Below are positions 41,201 through 50,454 of a stretch of 64,000 nucleotides of DNA, piece after piece. Numbering within the stretch: the first letter of the stretch is position 1; each line of letters starts with the position of its first letter. The notes beneath the pieces were generated by a model. It saw only the letters and a list, made by a program, of their open reading frames with translations, was not told the DNA's origin and did not search any database. This DNA is from Gammaproteobacteria bacterium (GTDB lineage: Bacteria; Pseudomonadota; Gammaproteobacteria; Pseudomonadales; JAUIET01). A program made the translations under genes and the position numbers. The DNA lies in assembly GCA_030429735.1 (NCBI GenBank), contig JAUIET010000001.1, positions 310,001 to 374,000 on the forward strand. Direction: 5' to 3'.

Positions 41201-42067
41201 ATGGGCACATCATTTAATCACACTCTCTCGCCGACCAGTGCTGGCCTCAGCCAATACCTTCAATCTGTGTTTGGCGCGCCTGAGCTTACCGAAGAGCAGG
41301 AACAGCAGCTGTTTACCCGGTACAGGATTCACCATGATCTGGACGCGGTAAAGGAACTCATATTGTCGCACTTGCGTTACGTCGTCTACATCAGCCGACA
41401 ATATGCGGGTTATGGCATGCCGGAGGAAGATCTGATTCAGGAGGGCAATGTAGGCTTGATGAAGTCGATCAAGCATTTTGATCCCTCGCGGGGACTTCGC
41501 CTGCGCCACTACGCTGCGTACTGGATAAAAGCGGAAATTTTGGAATTTATCGTGCGCCGCTGGCGTATGGTCAAAGTTGCGACCACCAAAGAAAAACGCA
41601 AATTGTTCTTCAGGTTACGCCAGGCCAAAAAACGCCTGGCCTGGCTAAGCGCCGAAGAAACTGACGCGATAGCCAATGAACTCGGCGTTGATGCTGATTG
41701 CGTACAAGAAATGGATAGCCACATGTACAGCCAAGACAGCTCCGTGTTAACCACGGATGTTGACGAAGAATATGAGGAGAACAGCCTGATTATCGAGGAC
41801 GATTCCTGGAGCCCTGAGCACTCCGTCGCCCACGATGAAATTGAGCGCCTGACCTATGATGGATTGGTTGAATCACTCAAGTCTCTGGACTACCGATCGC
41901 GTGAAATAGTTGAACAACGCTGGCTGGCCGTCAAAAAAGAGACCTTGGAAGCATTGGCAGATCGATTTGAAATTTCAGCCGAGCGTGTGCGACAAATAGA
42001 GAAACAGGCTCTGAACAAAATGCGCGCGCACTTTGATGTCGAAGCCATGCAGTTGGTGTCGGAATGA
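41201..42067 (+). CDS. RpoH-like heat-shock sigma factor (paralogue)
   Basis: A 288-residue sigma-32 family protein with all regions. Region 1.2 is LSQYLQSVFGAPELTEEQE; region 2 is EEDLIQEGNVGLMKSIKHFDP through LRHYAAYWIKAEILEFIVRRW; the RpoH box is KRKLFFRLR against the usual QRKLFFNLR; region 4.2 is TLEALADRFEISAERVRQIEKQALNKMR. A Glu/Asp-rich insert lies near residue 185. Placement between two hsp20 genes, away from ftsYEX where main rpoH usually lies, marks it as an accessory paralogue for this module. AAGGAGG precedes the ATG. Confidence 0.88.
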   Translation: MGTSFNHTLSPTSAGLSQYLQSVFGAPELTEEQEQQLFTRYRIHHDLDAVKELILSHLRYVVYISRQYAGYGMPEEDLIQEGNVGLMKSIKHFDPSRGLRLRHYAAYWIKAEILEFIVRRWRMVKVATTKEKRKLFFRLRQAKKRLAWLSAEETDAIANELGVDADCVQEMDSHMYSQDSSVLTTDVDEEYEENSLIIEDDSWSPEHSVAHDEIERLTYDGLVESLKSLDYRSREIVEQRWLAVKKETLEALADRFEISAERVRQIEKQALNKMRAHFDVEAMQLVSE

Positions 42068-42125
42068 TCCACCGCAGCCTGTGCTGGCGCCACGCAAAAA
42101 AATCGAAAAAATATTTGGCAGACTC

Positions 42126-42153
42126 TTGAAATTGAAACAGGTGAACTTATTAA
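42126..42153 (+). promoter_or_regulatory. Promoter of the cytosolic hsp20
   Basis: TTGAAA and TATTAA lie 16 bases apart. The -35 extends to CTTGAAA, matching the element upstream of the sigma gene, so control by the adjacent RpoH paralogue is plausible. Confidence 0.5.
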
Positions 42154-42209
42154 ATCTATGAACACTGTGTCTTTCGCTTAATTGGCAAATTATTTGGAGG
42201 AATACAACC

Positions 42210-42656
42210 ATGTCATTAGCACGTTTCGAACCGATTCGCGTGGGTCAGTTGCAGAACGACATTAATCGCTTGTTCAGCAATTGGGAAGACTCTCAATACA
42301 GCAGTGGCGCAACCGCCGGATGGATGCCCAGCACCGACATTCACGAATACGGTGACCGTTTCGAATTGTTTGTTGATCTGCCAGGCGTCAACGTAGACGA
42401 TGTGGCATTAACACTGGATAACGGTGTGCTGTCCATTACCGGCGAGCGTAAAGAGCTTTCGGTTAATACTGATGAAAAGCAGGTCCAACGGCGCAGTGAG
42501 CGCGGCCTAGGCCAATTCCACCGCCGTTTTATACTCCCTGACACTGTGGATGCCGACACGGTCAATGCGAAAACTGAAAATGGTGTGTTGTCGATCGTTA
42601 TCCATAAACAGGCCAAGGCTCAGCCTCGTCGCATCGAGATCTCTGCCGCTGCCTAA
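42210..42656 (+). CDS. Small heat-shock protein Hsp20
   Basis: A 148-residue cytosolic holdase of the alpha-crystallin family. The domain spans MPSTDIHEYGDRFELFVDLPG to TENGVLSIVIHK, with the consensus GERK and GQFHRRFILPDTVD between. The short C-terminal extension lacks a clear IxI motif, so oligomers may be small. The ATG follows TTTGGAGGAATACAACC. It closes the stress module; 284 bases without a gene separate it from the next, converging, transcript. Confidence 0.93.
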   Translation: MSLARFEPIRVGQLQNDINRLFSNWEDSQYSSGATAGWMPSTDIHEYGDRFELFVDLPGVNVDDVALTLDNGVLSITGERKELSVNTDEKQVQRRSERGLGQFHRRFILPDTVDADTVNAKTENGVLSIVIHKQAKAQPRRIEISAAA

Positions 42657-42940
42657 ACGATTGGCCTCGCACGGAGAATTGACTGGGGAATACAGCAAAA
42701 CGCAGGGAGGTAAGTTAAAAGGAATGGCGCCAGCGTTTCACGCTTGCTGAAGTCAAGACGGTAAAAACGAAGCGCAAAAAAAAACGCGCAAAGTGGCACA
42801 ATAGCCGCAGTACATATGGGACTTAACAGCAGCTTGGACGCTGGCGCCATTACCCTTTGAATTCACTGTTTTTAAGCAGATCAGGATTCCAATCATCGCC
42901 GGCCTATCAAACAACCAATGCCGCAGGCGACATAGCTCGT

Positions 42941-43993
42941 TCAGCGCAGATCAGCAGCGGCGCGACCTGTCACCATCGGTAAGGTCAGATAATTGCATAA
43001 GCCCGGTGCTGCCTCACACACAGCTGGTACTGAATTCACGCAGTGCACGCCGGTGGCCACAATCGCAGACTCTTCATCAACACCCCCCTGGTATTCTCCT
43101 TCGTGATGCAAGTGTTCAGTAATCAGCTGTATACGATTATCGCCGTCAACCTGCATTTCAAAGCGTTCTTTACCGAGAACCCAACCGGGTTCCAGATGAT
43201 CGTGCCCCATATACCAGTTAACCGCTGCCTGAATGACAGGCGTACCGCGCACGGTGCCAGTCCAGCTGAAATGCTGTGCTGCAACCGTGCCCTTATCCAG
43301 TTTGCCAAAGGGTGACTCAATATCAGCTGTGGCCAAGCTGAAGCGATGCACGGTGCTGTATTCTTTGTCCAGCGTTACACCGATGGCGTCGGCCATCATG
43401 TCCACTGACTGACAGAAACCATCACCCAGCAAATGCAGCATTGGGCTGTTTCGAACGTCATCTTGGGGTTTGCCAAACAGCATGACGTCAGTCACTACAT
43501 CGGGTGCATCGTACGTTCGAATATCTGAAAATTCCTCACCCCGCATAAAACGAATGTTAGTAATCAGGGCAGACGCTACGAGTGGCAGTTTCTCTGTGAT
43601 TCCTCCGGGGTGAATCCCGGTTCCATGCAAACTTACATTTCCAGCTATTGCTGCCGCTTCCACATCAGAAAAGTCTCTGCGCCCCTTGTAGAACCAGCCA
43701 TTCGATGCGATCACATTTTTCCCTGAACGCAAAAGCGAGATGACTTCCTGCTTGCTCGCGAGCAGTGGCATATAGACAACACAATCTGCATCCATTGACA
43801 CTATGTCGTCGAGTTTGTTGCTGGCAATCACACCGGTATCGGGTCGCCCACACAAGGCACCAGCATCCTGTCCATGCTTGTGTTCACTGTGCACTTTGAC
43901 GCCCACCAGCTCCAACTCAGGGTGGTCAAGTATTCCACGCAGTGCTAGGCGCCCATGCGTTCCAGTACCCCATTGAATCACCCGATAACTCAT
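42941..43993 (-). CDS. DapB-like NAD(P)-dependent dehydrogenase
   Basis: Starting at ATG 43993 (MSYRVIQWGTGTHG, with AGG upstream) it has 350 residues. A Rossmann fold (VIQWGTGTHGRLALRGI) and a DapB-type second domain place it with the NAD(P)H-dependent amine dehydrogenase group that includes 2,4-diaminopentanoate dehydrogenase. HGTGIHPGGITEKLPLVAS is typical of that group. Many members in marine bacteria have no assigned substrate. The five extra residues of the track ORF are not needed. Confidence 0.75.
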   Translation of the reverse strand: MSYRVIQWGTGTHGRLALRGILDHPELELVGVKVHSEHKHGQDAGALCGRPDTGVIASNKLDDIVSMDADCVVYMPLLASKQEVISLLRSGKNVIASNGWFYKGRRDFSDVEAAAIAGNVSLHGTGIHPGGITEKLPLVASALITNIRFMRGEEFSDIRTYDAPDVVTDVMLFGKPQDDVRNSPMLHLLGDGFCQSVDMMADAIGVTLDKEYSTVHRFSLATADIESPFGKLDKGTVAAQHFSWTGTVRGTPVIQAAVNWYMGHDHLEPGWVLGKERFEMQVDGDNRIQLITEHLHHEGEYQGGVDEESAIVATGVHCVNSVPAVCEAAPGLCNYLTLPMVTGRAAADLR

Positions 43994-44098
43994 AATTAAC
44001 CTGTCCATTTCGATTACGCGCTCGTTCGGAGTGTGACGCGAAATCCGGTAATAATCACCGACTGAATCATTAAAGAATATAAAGGGCCTGTCTCTTAC

Positions 44099-45160
44099 CT
44101 AAGTTGGCGCACCTGGTGCCCGGCCACATTGCTCCAGTAGCGGTAACAAGGATGTCGCGTGTCGCTTAGGCGCCAGTGCATAGTACTGGATCAATTCGTC
44201 GCGCTGACCCCGCCACGTACTGAAGGCGTGTGGCTCTGCGTGCGACAGTGCACCCTCCAGCGCCTCAATTTTGGGTGACAACTTAAAACGCCGTGCCTCA
44301 AGCCTGGCCGACCAGGCCTGCACTTCAGCGATAAAGAACTTCCGAACAACATTATCAAGAATTTGGCCACGCGATGCAGAGGCGTTATAGCACAGTGGCT
44401 TTTCGGCCAAACGCTGACGAATAGCGCCGTCTATTGAAGCCAGCGACTCTTGCTGCATAGCTAAGGACTTAAACAGAGAACCGCCGTCGCCGGATGATAA
44501 TTTTTGCAAATCAGACTCAAGCGCTGCGGCATCTACCTGATAGTCACCAGCAAGCCAGCGATGAATTTTTTCCGTAAGCGACACAAGTGCTGCATCAGCG
44601 TCCGTGAACGCCTGCGCTGGATACGCAGACAAAGTATTCGGCTTTCGCCAGAACGCTCTGTACTCCTCTCCACCGATTATTGCCTTCCATATCGTAGCCT
44701 GAAGTTGCTCATGCTTACGACTGTGCGCCAATCGCAACGTCTCAGCCAGTCTGGCCTGGTCGTTCGTTTCCAGATGCGCAATACAGCTCGGCGCCAGGCG
44801 CAAGAAGTTCAGGTGGTGCACCAGCTTGGTCGAGGGCTGCGCAACACGCCCCAAAGAGTCATTTGATCTGGCAACAACGTGCTGAAGCTTGCACCCTTTT
44901 AGGGATAGATAATCGATCAGATCAATCGACACGTCTTCCTGAGCAATCGTCAAATCTCTTGGTCTCGGGAACGATAATGCTTCCTGCGCTGAGCCGTCTT
45001 TGACGATAGGTTTCTCCAAAACACGCCCCATGCGCGTCATGTAGTCGTCTAATCGAGCCTCAGGGGAATCAGCGCTGCAGGCAGCGAGTAATATGATTGC
45101 TGCCACGAGCCATAGCCCGCCCGGAAGACATCGAGTCATCATTGTCTCGAGCAAACACAT
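44099..45160 (-). CDS. DUF3080 family lipoprotein
   Basis: The lipoprotein signal is LPGGLWLVAAIILLAAC, so initiation at ATG 45160 or the pair at 45142/45139 is likely; the track start (GTG 45283) would run through the divergent promoter region and overlap the Cry-DASH start. The mature part of about 330 residues is helical and matches DUF3080: LDDYMTRMGRVLE, FPRPRDLTIAQEDVSIDLIDYL and AQPSTKLVHHLNFL. The function is unknown. It is divergent from the cryptochrome gene, a pairing I recall from other gammaproteobacteria. Confidence 0.78.
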   Translation of the reverse strand: MCLLETMMTRCLPGGLWLVAAIILLAACSADSPEARLDDYMTRMGRVLEKPIVKDGSAQEALSFPRPRDLTIAQEDVSIDLIDYLSLKGCKLQHVVARSNDSLGRVAQPSTKLVHHLNFLRLAPSCIAHLETNDQARLAETLRLAHSRKHEQLQATIWKAIIGGEEYRAFWRKPNTLSAYPAQAFTDADAALVSLTEKIHRWLAGDYQVDAAALESDLQKLSSGDGGSLFKSLAMQQESLASIDGAIRQRLAEKPLCYNASASRGQILDNVVRKFFIAEVQAWSARLEARRFKLSPKIEALEGALSHAEPHAFSTWRGQRDELIQYYALAPKRHATSLLPLLEQCGRAPGAPT

Positions 45161-45275
45161 TGCACTGATCCCGGTTTTTACACGCTTAACGATGATCTCC
45201 TTACGCCGCCGTGACGTAGACGTTATGCTACTGACTACGCACAATACTGTGCACAGTCTTAATAGTTTAACGTTA

Positions 45276-46589
45276 ATGCGCACAATCTACTGGTTTCGCA
45301 ACGATTTACGATTGCACGACAACCCTGGCCTGCTTGAGCAGCGCAACGCCGATGCCTTGCTGCTGATCTATGTATGGCCAAAACACCGTCCCTGGTGCAA
45401 CACAGTCGGCATGGGCGAACAACGCAGTCGCTTTCTACGCGAGTCCTTAATGGCGTTGGACGACAGCCTTAAGGCTATCGGCCAACGGCTATTGGTATTG
45501 GAGGGAGCACCGGAAACCCTGCTGCAACCATTGGTCGATCGCCTCAACGCCGATCAGGTGGTCACGGCAGCTACCCCGGGAACGTACGAACGGCTTGCCA
45601 TTGAACACCTGGAAAAAAATCTGTCTGTGCCTGTAAAACAGGTACAGGGCAACAGCTTGTTTACCGAAGACCAGCTTGGATTCGAATTGCCCGCCATGCC
45701 TTCGCATTTCACACCATTTCGAGAACGAGTTAAAGACAGAGTTGAGAGCAGTGACAACATGCTTCCTGCCGGTTCCGTCGACTATTTACCCGCGGCACCG
45801 AATTGGCAATGGGACAACCGCTGGCGACACAAAGTGCCAGCACCGATTGCCCTGCCTTTACGCGGTGGCGAGCAACACGGTCTCGATCGATTGCGCAACT
45901 GGGTATTTGGTCAGCAAGGCATAGCCGACTACGCCAACACCCGTAATTGTCTGGACGGTCTTGGCGGTTCCAGCACACTGTCTGCGTGGCTTGCCAATGG
46001 CTGTTTGTCAGTGCGCACAGTGTTAGCGGAGGTACACAGGTTTGAGCAAGAGCAAATGCGCAATGAATCCACACAATGGCTGATTCAGGAACTGCTATGG
46101 CGTGAGTTCTTTTACTGGCGCGCGATGATGGATGACAAGGCGCTGTTTCACGCGGGGGGCGCAAAAAGACGAATTCGCCGCTGCGTTTTTGAACCAAGAA
46201 ATTTTGCCCGCTGGTGCCAGGGCGACACCAACGAGGCCTTGATCAACGCCTTGATGCGCCAACTCAACACCACCGGCTGGATGAGCAATCGCGGCCGACA
46301 GATCGCGGCCAGTTACTTAATCAACGAATACGCCATCGACTGGCGCTTTGGTGCTGCCTATTTTGAGAAGCAACTGATCGACTTTGACGTGGCGAGCAAC
46401 TACGGCAATTGGCAGTATATTGCAGGGGTTGGTGCAGACCCCCGCGGTGGTCGCCATTTCAATATTGCCAAACAAGCCAAGCAGCATGACCCGGAGGGCG
46501 TGTTCACCCAAAAATGGCATGGCCACCGGGCAAAGCAGCCGGAATTCATCACTGACGCAGCAGATTGGCCAATTGCGCCAGACCATTGA
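45276..46589 (+). CDS. Cryptochrome DASH / photolyase family
   Basis: ATG 45276 (MRTIYWFRNDLRLHDNPGLL) gives 437 residues; the track start is 61 codons too early. An N-terminal photolyase alpha/beta domain is followed by the FAD-binding helical domain: STLSAWLANGCLSVRTVL, ELLWREFFYW and GWMSNRGRQIAASYL. The end GADPRGGRHFNIAKQAKQHDPEG is characteristic of the DASH branch. DASH proteins repair pyrimidine dimers in single-stranded DNA with blue light. Light regulation cannot be judged from the sequence. Confidence 0.88.
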   Translation: MRTIYWFRNDLRLHDNPGLLEQRNADALLLIYVWPKHRPWCNTVGMGEQRSRFLRESLMALDDSLKAIGQRLLVLEGAPETLLQPLVDRLNADQVVTAATPGTYERLAIEHLEKNLSVPVKQVQGNSLFTEDQLGFELPAMPSHFTPFRERVKDRVESSDNMLPAGSVDYLPAAPNWQWDNRWRHKVPAPIALPLRGGEQHGLDRLRNWVFGQQGIADYANTRNCLDGLGGSSTLSAWLANGCLSVRTVLAEVHRFEQEQMRNESTQWLIQELLWREFFYWRAMMDDKALFHAGGAKRRIRRCVFEPRNFARWCQGDTNEALINALMRQLNTTGWMSNRGRQIAASYLINEYAIDWRFGAAYFEKQLIDFDVASNYGNWQYIAGVGADPRGGRHFNIAKQAKQHDPEGVFTQKWHGHRAKQPEFITDAADWPIAPDH

Positions 46590-46638
46590 CCAACCAGGGT
46601 TGTCAGTTTTTTGAAAGCCTGGCTTAATAGAGGTCCCA

Positions 46639-48354
46639 TTAAGGTGAGTAAACCAATTGGCCACGAAAAAACGTTTTCAGCACACGCGTTTCAGATACGT
46701 CATCAACAGGAATATCGAATAGATTTCGATCCAGCACAATTAAATCCGCTGACTTGCCCACCTCAATGGAACCGGTAAGCGCCTGCAACTTTAGCGCCTT
46801 TGCCCCCGCCCGCGTATAAATCTGCAAGGCTTCGTCCAGGCTCACGGCTTGTTCCGGCCACAGAGTTCCCCCAACCTGCCCATATGGGTCTCTGCGGGTT
46901 ACCAGTGCCTCAATACCAACCCAGGGATTGGCGCTGGGCACGGCCGAAGGCCAATCTGAACCGGCGACAATGCTGGCACCGGAATCCAGTAAGGAACGAG
47001 TTGGCCAGTATTGTGCGCCTCGCTGTTCACCAAGGGCCGAGAACACCGCATCCATAATCGGTGATGGGTGCCACAGGTAAGGCGAAAAGTCGGCGGCCAC
47101 TCCCAGTGAGCTGAAGCGCGGAATGTCCGCCGGATCGATATAGCCACCATGCGCCAGCTCATGCTGTAAACCACTGTTGCCATTGGCTTTGCGGGCTGCC
47201 TCGATCGCATCCAATGCTACCCGCACTGAGCCGTCGCCTGCGGTATGAATTTTTACTGTGAAGCCGCGCTTGTCGAGCTCTATCAGATCTGTTTTTAATC
47301 GCTGCGCTGTTAAATGCATTTCGCCACGATAGTCATCACCGTGGCGCTCATCGGCCACATAAGGGTGAATCATGGCTGCGGTGCGTGCTGGCGTAGGCAC
47401 ACCGTCCATAAATATTTTTACGAAATTGCTGTGCACATTGGTCGACTTAAAGCGCTGCCGATCTTTTTCCAGTTGCTCATAGTCAAGTGCCTCTGTGCGT
47501 TTGCCGTAGGGTGTCGCCAGACATACCGCCGCATGAAGGTGCAGTTCACCGCGTTGATCAAGTGCGTGAAACGCCACCGGCGGTGTTGTCATATAGCCAG
47601 CGTCTTTGAAACCGGTAATTCCCAGGGAATTCATCGTCGTTGCCGAATGTGCAGCAGCGGCAATGTTCTGCGCATCAGTCCACTGATCGATAACGTCATC
47701 CATCAGCATGATTGCTGTTTCGAGTAGCACGCCGGTTGCCTGACCACTGTCGTCACGAACAATCGTGCCGCCCTCAGGGTTTTCAGTATTGACACCAATG
47801 CCGGCCAGCGCCAGTGCCTTACTGTTCACCCAGGCATTGTGGCCAGAATCATCATTCAGATAAATCGCATGCGTGCCTGACAAGGCATCCAAAAACGTCC
47901 GTGGCGACTCAATCGTATTGCGCTCAAAAAAGTCACTGCCCCACTGCCCCCCTCGAATCCAGCGCGCCTCGGTTTCTGCTTCAGCACACTCTCGAACAGC
48001 AGATGCAACTTCGTCGGGCGTGGCGGAAAATGCAAAATTGCATTCGTACAATGCTTTCACCCCGGCCAGCACCGGGTGAATGTGGGCATCATTGATGCCA
48101 GGCATGGCCATGGCGCCTTGCAGATCGATGACCTCTGTAGCATCACTTGTATAGCGACTTACCGATGAATTATCGCCGACCGCAATGAACTGGCCGTCTC
48201 GAATTGCTACCGCTGTTACCTGCTGATCACCTGGAACAGCTGTGTAGATCGTGCCATTGATCAGCACAAGGTCTGCATTTTTTTCAGTTGTGTTCGTGGC
48301 GCACGCGGTCAGAAATAGTAGTGCAGCAATCAAGCCCGGAGTTCGTATGTTCAT
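46639..48354 (-). CDS. Lipoprotein amidohydrolase (YtcJ-like)
   Basis: A 571-residue amidohydrolase-3 family protein with lipobox LLFLTAC, so membrane-anchored. The TIM-barrel metal ligands are visible: HxH in NDAHIHPVLAG, a His in VKIHTAGDGSVRVALDAIE, another in ELAHGGYIDP and the Asp in AGSDWPSAVPS. The N- and C-terminal halves of the small beta domain (LVLINGTIYTA, KSADLIVLDRNLFDIP) are complete. Family members hydrolyse amide or ester bonds in varied small molecules; the substrate is unknown. It is 46 bases downstream of the flavoprotein gene, same strand. Confidence 0.88.
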   Translation of the reverse strand: MNIRTPGLIAALLFLTACATNTTEKNADLVLINGTIYTAVPGDQQVTAVAIRDGQFIAVGDNSSVSRYTSDATEVIDLQGAMAMPGINDAHIHPVLAGVKALYECNFAFSATPDEVASAVRECAEAETEARWIRGGQWGSDFFERNTIESPRTFLDALSGTHAIYLNDDSGHNAWVNSKALALAGIGVNTENPEGGTIVRDDSGQATGVLLETAIMLMDDVIDQWTDAQNIAAAAHSATTMNSLGITGFKDAGYMTTPPVAFHALDQRGELHLHAAVCLATPYGKRTEALDYEQLEKDRQRFKSTNVHSNFVKIFMDGVPTPARTAAMIHPYVADERHGDDYRGEMHLTAQRLKTDLIELDKRGFTVKIHTAGDGSVRVALDAIEAARKANGNSGLQHELAHGGYIDPADIPRFSSLGVAADFSPYLWHPSPIMDAVFSALGEQRGAQYWPTRSLLDSGASIVAGSDWPSAVPSANPWVGIEALVTRRDPYGQVGGTLWPEQAVSLDEALQIYTRAGAKALKLQALTGSIEVGKSADLIVLDRNLFDIPVDDVSETRVLKTFFRGQLVYSP

Positions 48355-48400
48355 TATTGGAACCTGCGTAAAGTTAATAGGTGCATCGGGAATTCCGGTT

Positions 48401-50284
48401 TTATGTCGTCAGTTCGCTAATTGCGCGATGCGCCTGATCAATTGCAGCATCCATTGTCGCGCGCCCCGCCGCATCGGAATTCGCAATAGCGATGTTTCCC
48501 AACGATTTACGGCCGGTTACGTATGGGGGTGATTCCTGCGTCATGTCGTCAAACAGTGGATTAAACCAGTTGGCGTAGCCGTGCGCCCAGCGATTCACGG
48601 TAATACCCACTATATCAGTCGCAGGGTCAAACCCGCCACCGGCGAGTGCGCCTGCTAACTGCTGGCGGGTTGCTCGTTCGATGGTTTCAAAGGGTGTTGC
48701 AAACAGAAGGTGGCGGCCTACCCTGCGTTGATCACTGGGTGAATCTGTGGTGTTAGGGCCAAGTACAAATTTTTCCATGTGCACCACAATCGGATCATCG
48801 GGCCCTTGCGCAAACTGGTAGCCACCCATACTGACCGGAAAATCAAGAAAGCTGACAGAGTAGTACGAAGACGGCGATGAAATCTGGGCGACGCCCAGCT
48901 TTTTCCAGGCCTGCCAGTTTCGCAACAACACACTGGTATAGAGAATCGGTGCTTTTACCGACCACGATAAGCCTTCCGATTGTTGTTCGCTGAGCTCAGG
49001 GCACAAATGCGGAATAATCGCATTGTAAGCCGCAAGCACACACTGCTTCCCTACAACGCGATGGGCCTGACCACCTGTGACGTAATCAATGTTCACTTGC
49101 TGCTTGTCGTCATGCGCCACTTTGACTGCGGTGGCATTCAAGCGAATACGCGTGGCTGATTCGCTTCTGTCCAGCTGGCGGTAATCAAACACGGCGCCCA
49201 CCACATCTTCCATCGTTCGACCGCTGGCGACGCTTGGAATCAGTTGTCTTACCAGCAGCCTCGCTATGGACGCATTGCCGTCCGGGAAGTGATAAATATA
49301 GGGTTCTTCATTCGCTGTGTAATCGGCGATGCCGGTTGCTTTTAAGCCTGGTAAGCCAACGTAGCTGATAATGCCCAGCGCTGTTGCCGTTTCAATACTG
49401 GCTGCGGAATCGTTGGTCAAACCCTGCAGCAATTGCAGGACCTGCGGATGATCAATCGCAAGATGCTTGTTTAAAAACTCTTTGTAGCTTATCTGCCAGA
49501 GGTATTCCTCCTGTTCATCAACAGGCATATTCATCTGGTCGCTGTTGTAGCTCATCAACCGTATCAACTGCCGCTGTGCCTCTTCTGCCAGGGGCATCTG
49601 CCTGACTGCCTGATCAAGGCTGATCTTCGGCTTACTCAGCGGCAGAAAATAATCGTATCCCTGAAGCGGATATTGAATTAACTGATCACTGCCATGGTGC
49701 TCTGCATCAAAATAGATACTGCCACCCAGATCATGCCGTCTAAAAAATGACTGATCATACGCGGTTTCAAAAAAAGTGGTATCTATGCCTAAGTCACGCA
49801 ACAAAGTCTTACTAATCTGGCTATAAGAGCCAGGATCTTCAATAGACTGACTGCCACCATAACTCAGGTACTGTTTGCCCTTGTAGAAAAACTCGTTGCG
49901 TTTGGCGTGCCCGCCAAAATCATCATGGTTGTCCAACAGTAGTATTTTTGCAGCAGGGTGCTTCTGACGATAAAAATAGGCCGCAGCCAAGCCACTGATG
50001 CCGGCGCCAACCACAATCAAATCAAAGAGCTCATCCGCTTCTACAACAGAACCCCAGTCTTTTTTTCCTTCGCGGGCCAACTCATGGGCCACTTCATAAG
50101 AACCTTTGTGACTGCCACGCAGACCGGTTTGCGCTGGTGGGTAATAGTTCGCCAAGGGGCTCATGGTTTGGCTTACAGTACTGGCACTTACGGGAATTAC
50201 CGATACTGTTGCCGCTGCAGCCATGCCATTAACGAAGTCTCGTCGTGATATATTGCGGTCCATGCCAAGCTGCTTATCGTTCAT
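48401..50284 (-). CDS. Tat-exported FAD amine-oxidase-like enzyme
   Basis: A 627-residue flavoprotein. The N-terminus NISRRDFVNGMAAAATVSVIP is a twin-arginine signal. The FAD-binding motif is DLIVVGAGISGLAAAYFYRQ, with DNHDDFGGHAKRNEF next and a C-terminal FAD segment (GNIAIANSDAAGRATMDAAIDQA). Overall it resembles spermidine dehydrogenase and related exported amine oxidoreductases. A role in oxidising amines in the periplasm is inference. It probably shares a transcript with the amidohydrolase and is divergent from the TMADH-like gene. Confidence 0.8.
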   Translation of the reverse strand: MNDKQLGMDRNISRRDFVNGMAAAATVSVIPVSASTVSQTMSPLANYYPPAQTGLRGSHKGSYEVAHELAREGKKDWGSVVEADELFDLIVVGAGISGLAAAYFYRQKHPAAKILLLDNHDDFGGHAKRNEFFYKGKQYLSYGGSQSIEDPGSYSQISKTLLRDLGIDTTFFETAYDQSFFRRHDLGGSIYFDAEHHGSDQLIQYPLQGYDYFLPLSKPKISLDQAVRQMPLAEEAQRQLIRLMSYNSDQMNMPVDEQEEYLWQISYKEFLNKHLAIDHPQVLQLLQGLTNDSAASIETATALGIISYVGLPGLKATGIADYTANEEPYIYHFPDGNASIARLLVRQLIPSVASGRTMEDVVGAVFDYRQLDRSESATRIRLNATAVKVAHDDKQQVNIDYVTGGQAHRVVGKQCVLAAYNAIIPHLCPELSEQQSEGLSWSVKAPILYTSVLLRNWQAWKKLGVAQISSPSSYYSVSFLDFPVSMGGYQFAQGPDDPIVVHMEKFVLGPNTTDSPSDQRRVGRHLLFATPFETIERATRQQLAGALAGGGFDPATDIVGITVNRWAHGYANWFNPLFDDMTQESPPYVTGRKSLGNIAIANSDAAGRATMDAAIDQAHRAISELTT

Positions 50285-50454
50285 TTATCGCCCCTTATGA
50301 AACCCTGGCCGAATCCTACGCCATGCAACAATAGGAACCAAGCATTCGAAAACTCCTTCAATGTAAAAACAAGTTTGCACTTGTCGCCATGGAGTAGAAT
50401 GAGTTACTTCACAGCCAGGAAACTCCCGGACAGCACACTGGCAGATAGCAAATA

